Assembly: GCF_963576615.1 (NCBI RefSeq)
Contig: NC_088710.1
Location: forward strand, 2,026,001 to 2,090,000
Length of the DNA: 64,000 bases
Origin: Watersipora subatra
Taxonomy: Eukaryota; Bryozoa; Gymnolaemata; Cheilostomatida; Watersiporidae
Direction: 5' to 3'
The notes under the pieces are model-generated. The model searched no databases. It was not told the DNA's origin and saw only the letters and a list, made by a program, of their open reading frames with translations. A program made the position numbers and the translations under genes. The first letter of the stretch is position 1. Each line of letters opens with the position of its first letter. Of this stretch, positions 44,904-57,344 are shown one piece after another.

Positions 44904-45662
44904 ATTTGAGGGGCTGAGTAGTTATTCGAGGGGCTGAGTAGTTATTTGAGGGGCTGAGTAGTTATTTGAGGGGCTGAGTAGTTATTTGAGGGGCTGAGTA
45001 GTTATTTGAGGGGCTGAGTAGTTATTTGAGGGGCTGAGCAGTTATTCGAGGGGCTGAGTAGTTATTTGAGGGGCTGAGTAGTTATTCGAGGGGCTGAGTA
45101 GTTATTTGAGGGGCTGAGTAGTTATTTGAGGGGCTGAGTAGTTATTTGAGGGGCTGAGTAGTTATTTGAGGGGCTGAGTAGTTATTTGAGGGGCTGAGTA
45201 GTTATTTGAGGGGCTGAGTAGTTATTTGAGGAGCTGAGTAGTTATTTGAGGGGCTGAGTAGTTATTCGAGGGGCTGAGTAGTTATTTGAGGGGCTGAGTA
45301 GTTATTTGAGGGGCTGAGTAGTTATTTGAGGGGCTGAGTAGTTATTTGAGGGGCTGAGTAGTTATTTGAGGGGCTGAGTAGTTATTTGAGGGGCTGAGTA
45401 GTTATTTGAGGAGCTGAGTAGTTATTTGAGGGGCTGAGTAGTTATTTGAGGGGCTGAGTAGTTATTTGAGGGGCTGAGTAGTTATTTGAGGGGCTGAGTA
45501 GTTATTTGAGGGGCTGAGTAGTTATTTGAGGGGCTGAGTAGTTATTTGAGGGGCTGAGTAGTTATTTGAGGGGCTGAGTAGTTATTTGAGGGGCTGAGTA
45601 GTTATTTGAGGGGCTGAGTAGTTATTTGAGGGGCTGAGTAGTTATTTGAGGGGCTGAGTAGT
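44904..45662. repeat. 20-bp minisatellite, about 38 copies
   Basis: Units of gaggggctgagtagttattt, nearly invariant, with scattered cgag and gagg/gagc variants. The array interrupts the pre-RT region of the LINE. Confidence 0.97.
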
Positions 45663-45899
45663 AAAAGAGTTTTAAAGATTAAGTTCACATTTTGCCTCAT
45701 TCATAACAAAAGGTTCGCTGATGACTAAAGTTGCTATTATTGATACCAGCTTTGATAACAATATGAAGTGTAGAATCTTCCATGGAAAGCAGCCATATTA
45801 ACAGCATCATAGTTGCAAAATATTTGTGTGAAGAAAAATGACTAGTTTTGACTGTAAGATTTGTTGCTGTTTTAGTGCTGAATGCTATCCATATTTTGA

Positions 45900-46310
45900 G
45901 CATCTACACCAACTTATAAAAATATTAAGAAGAGTATTAAATATTAAAATATCAAGAAATACTTCCATATTCACAAATATGGAAGTATTAAGAAAAGCAG
46001 AGAGAGAAAGGAAATTACTAAAAACAATCAAAAAAGACAGGTGGAGTTTTTAGGCACATAATGTAAAAGGAGTATCGAGGAAATTTGAAGGAAGAATTGA
46101 AAAAATGGAGCAGGGGTAGACAGCGGCTGACCTACTTGAGAAGCCTAAGCAAATGAATGAAGGCTCAGCTACCAGAATAATAGAGAGCAGAGGTATCGGA
46201 GCAAGTATTATTTAAAAAACAGGGAATAGGAGGTAGTGGAGAGCCATGATCACCCACGTCTTCACAGGATATGGCATCTACAGAGAGAGATCTACTCAAA
46301 ATCTTGAAGT
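45900..46310 (+). pseudogene. Second LINE fragment, C-terminal end
   Basis: On the plus strand, broken frames read LRKAERERKLLKTIKKDRWSF, then RGRQR-like and LSKQMNE, then RIIES and WRAMITHVF. These resemble the C-terminal end of another non-LTR retrotransposon ORF2 family. Stops and frameshifts occur throughout. A hairpin atacttccatat / atatggaagtat lies at about 45960-45990. Confidence 0.55.
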
Positions 46311-46960
46311 TTTAGCCGCCCAACAAACACTGTCTTTTAAAACTCTGATCTATCAAATATGAGTGGCTTGAATAGATTTGATTAGAAAATAATGTCAAGG
46401 CTGTTGGAAATATACAAGACATTCAAATACTAAAAGCAAACATGGTATGAAAACAACCAAAGTTGTGAAAGCGCCTGCAAGAAGCGCAGTTGGTTCCTGT
46501 ATAAATATAACAAACTAATATTAGCCATAGCGTCTCCATTGTTGCTCTAAGTAGCAATCACTTCAAACATTCGCCTGTTTGACTCGTCAGAAGAGCATGT
46601 CAGATGCGATAGCGAGTAAATGTCAAGGACCAATTGCTGGAGACATGGCCCAACAGTTGAAGACAAAATGTGCTATTTTCAACAAACAACCTTTAATCTC
46701 GTCAGTAGTTGAGCCATCAAGACGATTCTTATGTGTTTGAGAAACTACCACACAAACTTGATTTTCAACAGAAAGTAATTTTGTTCTTTTAAAATGACCT
46801 ATGAGATTGGAAAGAAAAACACTACATAAACATCTACAAAACATATGCATGTATATCTATAAAGCATGTATATACATATGATTTATAGATGTACCGCCTT
46901 ATGATACCAGAAACTCTCAATTTTCTCTTCCCTTGCCACCTTCGACCTCCGCTGTTGGCC
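46311..46960. other. Spacer, nothing recognised
   Basis: No supported gene or element. The minus frame at 46623-46850 is unsupported. Confidence 0.4.
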
Positions 46961-46973
46961 ACAGGCGTTGTGC

Positions 46974-47036
46974 TTACCAGCTGGCGGCTGCCTAAAGCCA
47001 GCTGGCGGCTGCCTGAAACCAGCTGGCGGCTGCCTC
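46974..47036. repeat. 24-bp tandem repeat, about 2.6 copies
   Basis: Units of ccagctggcggctgcctgaaa/cc. Open frames on both strands across it are a by-product of the repeat. Confidence 0.85.
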
Positions 47037-47169
47037 ATCATTAAATATAGAATGATTTTTCTATTATATTTTTTTGATTCTTTGATGAAAATACAAACAA
47101 ACAAATTTAAGGATTGTCTTCCCATTGTTGAGACAACTCTTTATCTTGCCTTTTACATTACATTATGAT

Positions 47170-48100
47170 CTGTATACATGTATATACATGTACGTCATTT
47201 AATATAATGGTCATAGCGGCAAAAGAGTAGTTTGTTCAGAACATCTCATGGAAGCCACACACCTCGACGGTGAGATTCGGTTGGTGTTTGGGAAATAACT
47301 TTTATCTAAATTCTTTGAGTTTTTAGATACTCATATTACTATAATTTATATTAAAGAATAGAATATTGTTAATTTAGAGATGAAGCTGTTATATAAATCA
47401 GTATTTTGGAATTTAAAATCACAAATATTAATATATTGCATATTTATCCATACATCAATCATTAAAACATAGATGAATGCTCACAGTGAACATAAAATCA
47501 AAAATATTATTAGTCGGCTCAGATGTGAAAGCAATACGCACCAAATGTTTTGAGTGTGTGTTCTTTTTTATATTAACAACTAGACAGCATAACTATCTCA
47601 AGTATGAACAATAGACCAATATTTGACATTTTCTAAATTGCACCAGATGGATTAGAAAATTCAATTGTTTTTGGCCAACTACAACCAATGATATAAACCA
47701 CCAGAATAGGCGACGGCTATCATATGGGTGGGGTTTAATGATCGAGTTCTGTTCAAATTGTGCAAGCCTGGGTTTTGAAGCTAACACAGTTCTCGCGGAG
47801 TGGTCGCGTTGCCTTATTGGAGGTTGTATATCATTGCTACCACTAAAGGTTGGAGCACCTGGTGGCGCACCATTAATTAGATTAATCTATTAAAAATTTG
47901 ATGCAGTAAAACTCAAGTTGAAAAAAGTATTCAAACAGGTTGATCTCTATACACTATATCAATAAAGCAACGTTTGATTGTCAAAATGAAATGCCCGGGG
48001 AAAGTAAATGACAAACAATGTAATGCCACAGAGGGGCCACAGATCCATTTCAAATTGATTCGAGTGAAATATCCGAGTTGGTTGAGAGTTGTGCTTTCTC
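47170..48100. other. Spacer, nothing certain
   Basis: A half-match to the tiny hairpin family (ggttgtatatcattg, 47822-47836) is present without its left arm. No gene was recognised. Confidence 0.4.
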
Positions 48101-48104
48101 GCAC

Positions 48105-48145
48105 CAATGGTATACAGCCCCCCATGGGGGGGCTGTATATCATTG
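48105..48145. mobile_element. Tiny hairpin element 3 (41 bp)
   Basis: It begins CAATGGTATACAGCCCC and ends GGGGCTGTATATCATTG, pairing over almost its whole length. It is flanked by 7-bp repeats CTCGCAC (48098-48104, 48146-48152). Same family as 29207 and 29351. Confidence 0.85.
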
Positions 48146-48152
48146 CTCGCAC

Positions 48153-49345
48153 AAAACTACGTTGATTACTTGTTTTATATTTCAATTAGTATAGCTTCAA
48201 AATAAAAGTTCAAAAATAATAGTAAACTAAAATATTAATTATAATTATGCAAACATTTCGAATTGTCAAAACTGTTATTTTGTGGATAAAGTTTCTATTG
48301 TTCACGCACGATTTACTTCATTGAGAACGATAACTACGCGACAAAAAAGCAGCAGCGTATGTTGTGAAAAGCCATCCAAGTTATCGGATATAATCGATCC
48401 TATACCGAGTTTTGGGTGGGCTTATTAAGCGTTACGAAAATCCACATGTTTGACCATTGACAACCGAGCGTCAGCCGAGTTGTCTGAAAGTAGTCACTTT
48501 TTACTTCACGCTTCGCCATACCAGTCTTTTTATCTTCTGCTCTTGTGCAGACTAGAATCATAAGCTCGCAACATAAATGTCTACTGTGAACAAGGTACGA
48601 AAAACTTTTACATGCAGCTTGTATTGAGTAGCTCAACAGGGGAGAGATTTCTACTTATCATAGTTATCATTTTGATAATTCAAATATGTCAGTTTTCCTC
48701 ACGTCCCAATTACTGTTGTGTGAATGCTTTGCAGAGTTCTACGTTTAGTAAATATATAGCTCTAAAGCAATTTTACTTGTCAATATATTAGTTGCTGGTG
48801 TTGTATAATTGAACGTACGTATATTTATACAACATGGCGCGGTTGACGATTTGTCATACATGGCACTAAAATAATTACAGAAAAATGCGGGAAGGTGAGG
48901 ATGAAGTTAGATGCAAGTTGTGGTATCACTACAGGAATCTCATATATATCTTATTAATGTTAGAAATGTTCGTTTTTTGAATGCGTTTTATTGAAGCACT
49001 AATATCGTTTTAATGTCTTTTTAGACTTTAGGCTCCCTTTGCTGGACTGCGTATGCGCTCGTTGGACGATTCGGCAGCAGCGGACACTGCCTAGCGCAGC
49101 ACCACACCTGCTAGCATCCCCATTCAATCTGCTCTTAAATTGTACCACAAAGTAATCTTTGGGTATTTCACTCTGAAATTATTTTTGGACACAGATGGGT
49201 TAATTAGTCGTCTGCTACACGGTTTTGTGCAATACTTATCTCTCAATCGTCTAGCTGAAGTTAGGAGATTGCCTTCCTGTTTAATGCTTGGTAATATTTA
49301 AACGTCCAAATGTTGGAAAAATTAAGCTTGCGTAAGTCAGCCAAC
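48153..49345. promoter_or_regulatory. PTP4A: Upstream region of PTP4A
   Basis: Holds the 5' flank and UTR. A locally GC-richer patch at 49030-49120 (with cagcagcggacactgccta) may mark transcribed 5' sequence. No defined promoter element or upstream exon could be assigned. Confidence 0.35.
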
Positions 49346-52300
49346 ATGACAACAACTGCCACCAAACTCACTGTCAATGGTCACGCTTGTGGTGCATCTG
49401 AGATCAAATTCAAGGAAATGCGTTTTCTCATCACTGACAGACCGACTGAAGCAACACTAGATCGGTTTATTGAGGTGAGAAGTGTGAACTTTCAGACATA
49501 TTTATTAATATTAATTGATATATCCCATATTTATTCTTGGCAGTTGATTTTTATGACTATTTGGTCACAAGAGACTGGGTATTTCTTTTCACAGGAACTT
49601 AACAAAAACAAAGTCAAGGAGGTTGTTCGAGTCTGCAATCCAACTTACGACTCTAACCGATTGGAAAAGCTTGGAATTCAAGTAATTGTAAGTGTAAAGC
49701 ATTTCATGTTTGTTGATGAACTACCTTCCCACACTTCTACTAATACTTTTTCTGGCAGTCGGTAGGGGCGCAACTTTTGCTACAGCAATTTTGGAATTAT
49801 GGCTTGAAAATCATAACTTATTCGCGACACTTATAGGATCTCAATTTGTCACTTTGGAATTCAACTAATACACAAAATATGAGTGCATAAAGTTATTTCA
49901 CCATTATTAGCAATGAGCCAAAATTGTTAGCACAAATGAGATTTTATCATTGATGATCATTCCAGAATGTGCGTCAAACTCATGAGTCTGCGCAGCAGCA
50001 GCAGTTTACATATAATTGTATTGTTACATCAGATGTTATGACCAAGTTTAAGGCAAAACTGTCATTAACTAGCTGCAAACAGAAGCGAAATTTTTGTAAT
50101 TGAACAGCTAATAACAAGCAACTAAACTAAGTTAGAATAATCGGGTACCTATTCTTAACATCTCCTGGAACTAGTTTCAGCTTTTATGAAAATGACAGCA
50201 GCTCAAATAAGTGACGTTATCTGAAGGTTGTCTTTTTTTCCTAGACAATGATTGGTTTAAAAATTATTGTAGTAAGATTTTGTGGAAAGACAGAACAGAC
50301 ATATAACACAAACTCATTATGATGATTATCAGTGCATATCAATGTTTAATCATTATTAATCAAAGTTACTACATGATAAATGTATGACAGCTTGTCACAA
50401 GTTGTCATATGAAGCAATGCTAATCTGAATAAGGTAGTAACCATTGCTAGGCCACCATTATATTATACGCATAGAGGCAACCTAACCTTGTTTCTACCTG
50501 CCACTCATCTGTGACTAGGTAGCAGGTATAGAGCGTGCTCAGCTACGGTGTTTGCGACAAACACCGTTTGCAATCAGCCAGTTGAAATATGTTGATGTGA
50601 TTCATCATGATGAATACCCGTTGAGACTGGTTGAGTCTGTTTATTGAATTAGAGCGATTGCGAGAAGTGGCGTCATCTCCCTGTCTCCATTGAAGATCGG
50701 TACTGATGAATACGATGAATACGCGTTGCTTGGTAGCCGCATAATCAGTAGATCGCTGTGGTATTTTTATCGTCTGTCATCCACAATTATTTGGATATTT
50801 CAATAACAATGACTGTTTTAAATATTTGGAGTTGCCTAGGGAAAAGGCTAAAAGTGGTACTGGCATAGCGGCATTGACGCAGTACCCCCAGATTACAGGC
50901 ATTTAAGTCCAACAACAACATCTCCGCTTTACTTCACTCTATTTTACGAGTATGGAAATGAGATTATATGATTCTAGTGTACATGGCAATTAAGTACACA
51001 TAGCTAAGGCACAGACTATCAAGTGCCATTTTTCAAATAAGTTAACCTAGGGTGAGAATGTAGGACATTGTTAACAGGTGTATCATCAGTCTATTATAGA
51101 CTATAGTTTGTATGTGTGCATGGCAAGTTTGCGAAATTGAGCCAGCATTTACAATGATGACTGCCAATTGTAGCTACAGAATTCGGGTTATAGGATCAAG
51201 GAATTGGCTAGCCTCTTGGTACGATTACATGAGATAAAAGTAGGTACAGAAGAGTAATCATTGCTGGTCATTTTTGTTACAGGACTGGTCATATGCAGAT
51301 GGACAGGGTCCACCTGTAGATGTCCTCAACAAGTGGCTCGAGCTTGTCAAGAATCGGTTCCACGAGAATCCTGGTAGCTGCATTGCTGTACACTGTGTTG
51401 CAGGATTGGGCAGGTAAGTTCAACTTGCACAGACGACGTATCACTCCATGATGGATCTAGGCAGTACAAGACGAGGCCTTATGACGGCTATTGTTTGACA
51501 GATTCCTGTGCGCCAAACCGAAAGGATGTAATCATTGTTCATAACCGGTGTTTATGTAATAGTGTTTTTAACCCATCAAAAAGTACTCGACTTCTCTGTG
51601 TTATAGCTCTCCAGTCACTCAGGAAATTGTAACATTGAATTTTTAGCTATCGCAGGTTTACTCCCCAAGGGGCGGCTGCAAAGGTGATGTCTCACAGTGC
51701 TGCAGTTGATGTCGGTATGATTGGCTAATGCTTGCGGTATCCATAGTCGGTCCAGCTCTTGGCATCTTTATTTAGAATGATCTTGTATCGCTTTCATTTT
51801 ATTGGCCAATTATGTTAGGGATAAGCCTTAACGATAAGTTTTGTTAATTTAGTGGACTTTCTATTCCTGCTTGGAAATGAGTATATGTAAGAGTTTTTGA
51901 TTTATCATGTTTCAAAAGTGATTATAAAGATGGTCTTCAGTACGGCGTTTCCGAATAGTTGAACAAAGTTGTCTACACGGATTTCCTTCCTGGTGGCTGT
52001 CATAAAAGCTAGCTCGACAATGATGCAGTGATCTCTAGCTCCGCTCACTACTAGGATGTTGTTATAGGGACTGTCACGTAGTGACGTTGGCTGATCAAAC
52101 AATGTCATCTTGCACCGCGTGCAAGAGTGTCTTAGGTCATGAAGCTAGCGAAGGTATTAGCTTCAACCGTAATGTGTTATAGTAGCCAATGTTCATCACG
52201 GCAGACTCTCACAGTATTTTCAGTTTCTAGTATGTTTGTTTATTTAGCTAGTCTTAACGTCTTCCCTTTGATGATCTTTTAAACTATCATGTGATGGCTT

Positions 52301-54307
52301 CATCACCTGTCTTCTCTCTCAGATTTGTTAGTACTGCCTTTCCTATAATGCACAGAGTTCTCCTGTATTGTCAACTATGACAGTTTTTTTGTCTAAAACA
52401 AGCCCTTTTGAATGAGTGATTGTGAGTTGAGCTAAAGACACTGAATTATGATGCAAATACGTTGTTAGAAAGACACCACTTGTCTTACTATATCTTCAAC
52501 TTTTCTATGCATTCCCTTTTTTTCTTTAGCATTACCACCATAATGACTAGAGATTGTCTGCCTAGTAGGATTTATGCATCAACTTAAGCTCACATCTCCT
52601 GCCTACTGTTCAAAGTAGAACAGCGTTTACCAATTCGTTTTATAACTTGTCAATCAATATATCAGCCATTCCTAAAAGCAATAACCGAAGCACTAGATGA
52701 TTTAAAGACCACATGATCAAAGTTAAGGGAGAACAAAGAGTGATTGTTAAAAAGACACTATAAGCCAGATAATAATATATTGAGCTTGAGCACTTGTTCT
52801 CGCGGTCAATATATTTTCCTGTCTGGACCAGCCTATACATAACAACAGGACCACCTAGTCTTTTTGTTGACTGAGAACGGTGGGTGTGGGGCTAATGCCA
52901 GCCGGCCTTGTTCTCTTTCCGACTCTCACCTATACCTCTCCTATTTTAGAGCACCTGTTCTGGTTGCCATAGCGCTCATGGAACTTGGCATGAAATTTGA
53001 AGATGCGGTCGATCTTATACGAACGTAAGTTCCGTTTTATTCTAGTCCTTGCGCGTGCTGGCACATCTCATTATCCTGTAGTTTCTGTGCCGGCTTATCA
53101 ATCAGTTTTAAAGGTGTGCCACAGTCATGTCACTCAGTAGCAAGTAATGAAGAATGCTTTTTCTATGTCAAATAGCATGGTAGGTAATTCTACTCTATAA
53201 TGACCACATACCTATCCAAAGATCACAGACTATGAAAATTATTATGTAACCTCTGCAATGATTGCATGTTCAACAGGCAGTTACGAATGAGGGCTTACAT
53301 CATGAGCTCTGTTTATATTTTTTGGAGCCATTGGTGACCAACGGTGAGAAAACTGATTGATTGCGTCGACCCTGTGTAACAGCTGGAATTTCCTTACCCT
53401 GTCAATGACTAATTGAAATTTGTGTATTTCCCATTGTGAGGCAGCTCATTGATCATATAGATTGTAAGCACTCCATTGCCTTCATTCTCTATTGCCTTCG
53501 CTGAACATTTATATTCTAGGTTCACTTGTCAGGCTATTGGGAGTGTTCACTAATTCACTATAATGCTAATGCACTCTTTTACCTTCCAGTAATGATTAGC
53601 TCCCGGTCTTACATTATGCCACTATGATGGTGCCCAACTAGATTTCTGTATCGACATAAACTAGACCCTAACTGTCGGATTTTATTAGCTACTGAAACAT
53701 ATGTTGTTTTCTTGAGGATTGCAAGTTCATGTATATACGATGTGCCAGTTAGTCTAAGCACCAAATCCACTAAAAGAGTTTAGCCCAGGTTGATAACCTC
53801 GCATGTGAGTCACTAGGCTGTTTGACCCAATTAATGGTCCATTTGCGGTTAGGTGTTAGTGACAGTAGGCTTGCCTAGCGCTGACAAATTTCTTGGCATA
53901 GGAAAGGTCGCTGTAGTCATACAGCCATACATAATGTCTGTAGATACCGCGACTAACTTTTGGGTTTGTACTTGCAATTTACAATTGTGTCCAAGTAAAT
54001 AGTTTGTGGATTACAGTTGACGCAAACTTAAATACCACTTACTAGTAGATCTTTAGTTATACATCTATCTTGGTTGCTAGCACTTATAAATGTATACTAC
54101 TCATTATCTGTTGTACAGTGCATAGCGCAACTTCAGTTTCACGCAGCACTTGAACCATTACCAGGTGATAATCTAGCCTTTGGTCTATATTTCAGAAAAA
54201 GGCGCGGTGCCATAAGCCAAAGACAGCTAGACTATCTCGAGCACTACCGGGCCAAGTCGAGGCTTGCCAGCGCCAAGCAGAAGGAAAATTTGTGCTCAAT
54301 TCAGTGA
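49346..54307 (+). CDS. PTP4A: PRL-type protein tyrosine phosphatase (PTP4A)
   Basis: Exons 49346-49474, 49595-49687, 51283-51413, 52950-53024 and 54196-54307 join in frame to 540 nt, 179 aa (human PTP4A proteins are about 170). PRL phosphatases are small prenylated membrane-associated enzymes that also bind CNNM magnesium transporters. Seen: EMRFLITDRPTEATL near the N terminus; regulatory Cys in VRVCNPTYD; WPD-like loop WSYADG with general acid D80; P-loop HCVAGLGR (C112, R118), with the PRL-specific Ala after the catalytic Cys-Val; KRRGAISQRQLDYLE; and the C-terminal CaaX box CSIQ for prenylation after a basic stretch. All donors are GTAAGT-like or GTGAGA, and the acceptors are clean. The start is the ATG at 49346 in ccaacATG, though an in-frame ATG at 49310 would add 12 residues. 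A variant poly(A) signal ATTAAA lies at 54438. Vertebrate PRLs end in two cysteines (CC-x-x); here there is only one. Confidence 0.95.
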
Positions 54308-56425
54308 CATATGTGGCTATGGCGTGAATGACAGCGGTGTGTCTCCGGAAAACACATCACACCATTTCCAGTCTTATGTTCCCAAGTTTAAGTTTTCCTT
54401 CATTTGACTCTATGATGAATCTTATGTTTTTCCTCTTATTAAAACAGCCTAATAACTCTATGATACCGTAGACAGACAGCTTTCATCGGAGTGAAGATGT
54501 TTACACTGTGGTGCTACCGCTACTCCCATTTATCTCAGCTGTATCACAACATCGAGTCATCTTTCTTGTTGCCCATATCTATCCTATGTTCTAGGTTACT
54601 CTATTCTTGACAGACCCCAGCTATAGTATTCTCTTATTGAATATTAGATACGGTATTTAGTTGAATGTTTGATTTGTATAATGATATGGTTTTTGCCAAT
54701 GAAATATTTTGCTTTTTCAAGTTGGTTCCTTCTCATAAACTATCATTTTGGCTTGAATTATTCTCGAGGTTTTGTAAACTTTGACTTCTGTCAGAGAACA
54801 AGTTCTATTATGACTAATCTCACGTATGAAAGAGATGCTTCTAACCTTTGTTGTCGGGTTTAACATTGTGATTTTCCAGATCCCTTTTATTTACTTATCA
54901 TAAAAATAGCTTGGCGTCTTCCATAGTTTGCATAGCTATCATTTCAACTCTATGTTTTAAGATTCCCAAATATTTTCATTTGTATGACAGGGTTGAGGTT
55001 TCCTGCTACTAACATTTGTTTTCTTTGAAAAAATAATTCATTAAGTTGCTATGATAATCCATAATCAAATTTAACTTGACGCATGAATAAAAATCTGACA
55101 GCATCTCTTCTCCAACATTTCTCTTCCTATGTCTAAATACTGACAGTGTGTTGTCTTGCATGTGCTAATGTAAACAGCTTACATGATCACCGATTGATGA
55201 CAGTCGGTAATAACTACGCCCTTGGCAAGGATTGCTTCCTAGCATTTCTGTCTTCGCTTAGTATCTATCAAAACATGCTTAGTGCAGGCTCGCTGTTTGT
55301 TTAATCATGTGCGTGCGCAAGGTCAGGCCACGCAAGCAAAACAAAGACAAGAATGCTACAGTAAATAAATTTTTCTGTGTTACTTGATCTTGTGGGTTGA
55401 TGAAATGAAAAGCGTGAGCATTGTAGTTATTCATTTTACGTCTACCTGCACCAAATCGGCCAAGTTACACCCATGAGCTTTGTCTTACAATGACAACAGG
55501 TATCATAATAATGCTCGTGTAATAAATTAGTGAAATTTGTCACCTCTTGAGAAATAGATTTTAATGCTCATAAGCAAAATTGTTTCATATCACCATAGTG
55601 CGAGAACTGTTGAGCATGAGAGCATGTTTATAAGAGCCAGGCGGTGACTTAGCCATGCAAGAAAACACGCCTTACTAAACATTCGTGTTGTAGCAAGAGT
55701 CTTCCAGCTTGTGGATAAATGCCAAATCATAAAAAAGCAGACATGAGGCTGCTTGATTAGATAATCTATGTTAGATAGATTCTGAAAAGGATAACTGGTC
55801 TGTGTAGAAAATTTGTTGCTGTAATCCAACAACAAAACGTGTTTCATACCACGTGTCAGAATCATCAAGCCTAAAGGTACAAGCGTGATTAAGCACGCTA
55901 CGGTAACGATCATCTGCTGTTTATTTTAATAATAGATTGGGTGGTAGTGTTCTGTCACAACATGCTGTAATTCAAATTATACCAAGTCCAGTTTGCTGAC
56001 AGACGGGTCAGCTTGTTTGAGGCTGCACATTCTATAAACTTAATGAAACTTTATGAAACTATAAAAAAAGTGCTGCACTGTAATATAGATTAAACACCTA
56101 ACATTTTGAGCATGATCGATTGCAAGTTGGCAGCAATGACACATGTCAGTAGGTCAAATCCTGTTAGCATAGCAAGCAAGTCTCCCTTACTCGTGTCAGT
56201 GACACCAGAGAAATGAGATTGTGCTCTGAAAAAAAGTTCAAACCTATAAAGAGTAACATACCTAATGTCAAAATAAATTTGTACAGTAATTATCATTTCA
56301 CAGGAAACAAAATAAGAAATTGCCTTCTCATTTTACTGGAACAGTTGCATACTTTCGGAATTCATCATGCTATTCACACAACAAAATATGTCAAAGCCTT
56401 TGGTCTTGCACTGCGCTTATTACCT
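54308..56425. other. PTP4A 3' region and intergenic spacer
   Basis: An ATTAAA at 54438-54443 could end the PTP4A transcript. The remainder to 56425 shows no supported gene, domain or element. Open frames at 54669-54863, 55590-55913 and 56090-56296 lack evidence. Confidence 0.45.
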
Positions 56426-56429
56426 TTAA

Positions 56430-57315
56430 AGGTTCACTTGCAATAAAATTCACATTACAGTTATTATTACAGTTATTTGATATGAAAAGATTCACCATGT
56501 CTTACTCTGTTGTAGGTGCCAAATATGTGGGAATGTGATTACAAGCTCTTAAAAGCTCAAAAACGAACAGTTAATCGCAGCCATCACGTAACCGCCGTAG
56601 TTTGGATGCGCTTTCCAAAACGACTCAAATGGGATGTACTTGTTACAGGATGGTTTCTGTTTACACTTTCATGCAATCTCATTTGTCAAAATATTTTCAC
56701 AAATATATTTCACGCATTCAATAAAACCATGTCTATTGTTCTTACGCGTCTGTTTTATCGTCATTGTAATGCTGTCACTTTTAGCACTGATATCTTACAA
56801 CTTACCGTCAAAAATCGTTAAACTTTTCAACCTTAGCTCGAATGAGTACATATCATTGTCTGATAATCATGGCGAGCCTGTTGGTTACCTGTGATAATCG
56901 AAAAGTGCTGCAAAAATTATTTTCGAAGTATTGGGTCACATGATCAGATTAAGACTTGACAATTAGTCCAAGCCGAAACAAAACTGTAAAGTAGCGAGCA
57001 TCTATATTTGATACGGGTCTTCGGTAAAACCCGAAGTGTCAGTCATAAACTAGTGCTACAATAAGTTTTATATTGAGCTTTTTATTGGCCTTTCAATTTC
57101 AGTGAGAACATCACGTGACAAGACGATAGCCAAACTGTAATGAATACGTCAAATAAATAAAGAGATTCCAATCTATGGCGGTTTTTCGTTTTTGAGCGTT
57201 TATGAGCTTGTAATCACATTTCCACGTGTTTGGCACCTACAACACAACAGAGTAAGACATGGTGAATTTTTTGATACCAAATAACTGTAATGTGAATTTT
57301 GATGCAAGTCAACCT
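56430..57315. mobile_element. TTAA-flanked element with 150-bp inverted repeats
   Basis: The ends aggttcacttgcaataaaat and (inverse) aggttgacttgcatcaaaat begin inverted repeats of about 150 bp that include caccatgtcttactctgttg, ttgtaggtgccaaa and gtgattacaagctc. TTAA sits at both borders (56426-56429, 57316-57319), as for piggyBac- or Kolobok-type insertion. Overlapping open frames inside (56516-56894) are short and unsupported. Confidence 0.8.
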
Positions 57316-57344
57316 TTAAACAATTCAGGAGTTGAAGAATTCTC

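Larger units (their letters stand above)
41394..45860 (-). pseudogene. Degenerate non-LTR retrotransposon (LINE) with two minisatellites
   Basis: Read on the minus strand from about 45860 to 41394. Pre-RT segments read PWLDGKILKNMEKR and KQTKKLWQVMRNTN (about 44800-44560). RT reads VHHNTLISKLANIGITG and GVPQGLILAPTLF (44000-43800), the active-site region near 43760 and 42510, then LQSKINADLTLIQQW (about 42430). The C-terminal part includes KALRLICKDLN (about 42060) and LCTHLRTLRLQYF (about 41780). The 3' end is caataaagattgcccaca plus a TA tail. No endonuclease domain was recognised, so the 5' end is probably truncated. Stops, frameshifts and the two arrays (44904-45662, 42487-43772) make it inactive. 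Jockey/CR1-like by layout; the clade is not assigned. Confidence 0.85.

Noticed and set aside
46883-47168. Pro/Gln-rich and Gly/Leu-rich small proteins
   Set aside because: The striking part is a 24-bp tandem repeat read in two directions.
56516-56894. Overlapping 101- and 86-codon plus frames
   Set aside because: Internal to the TTAA-flanked inverted-repeat element, with no transposase motif.
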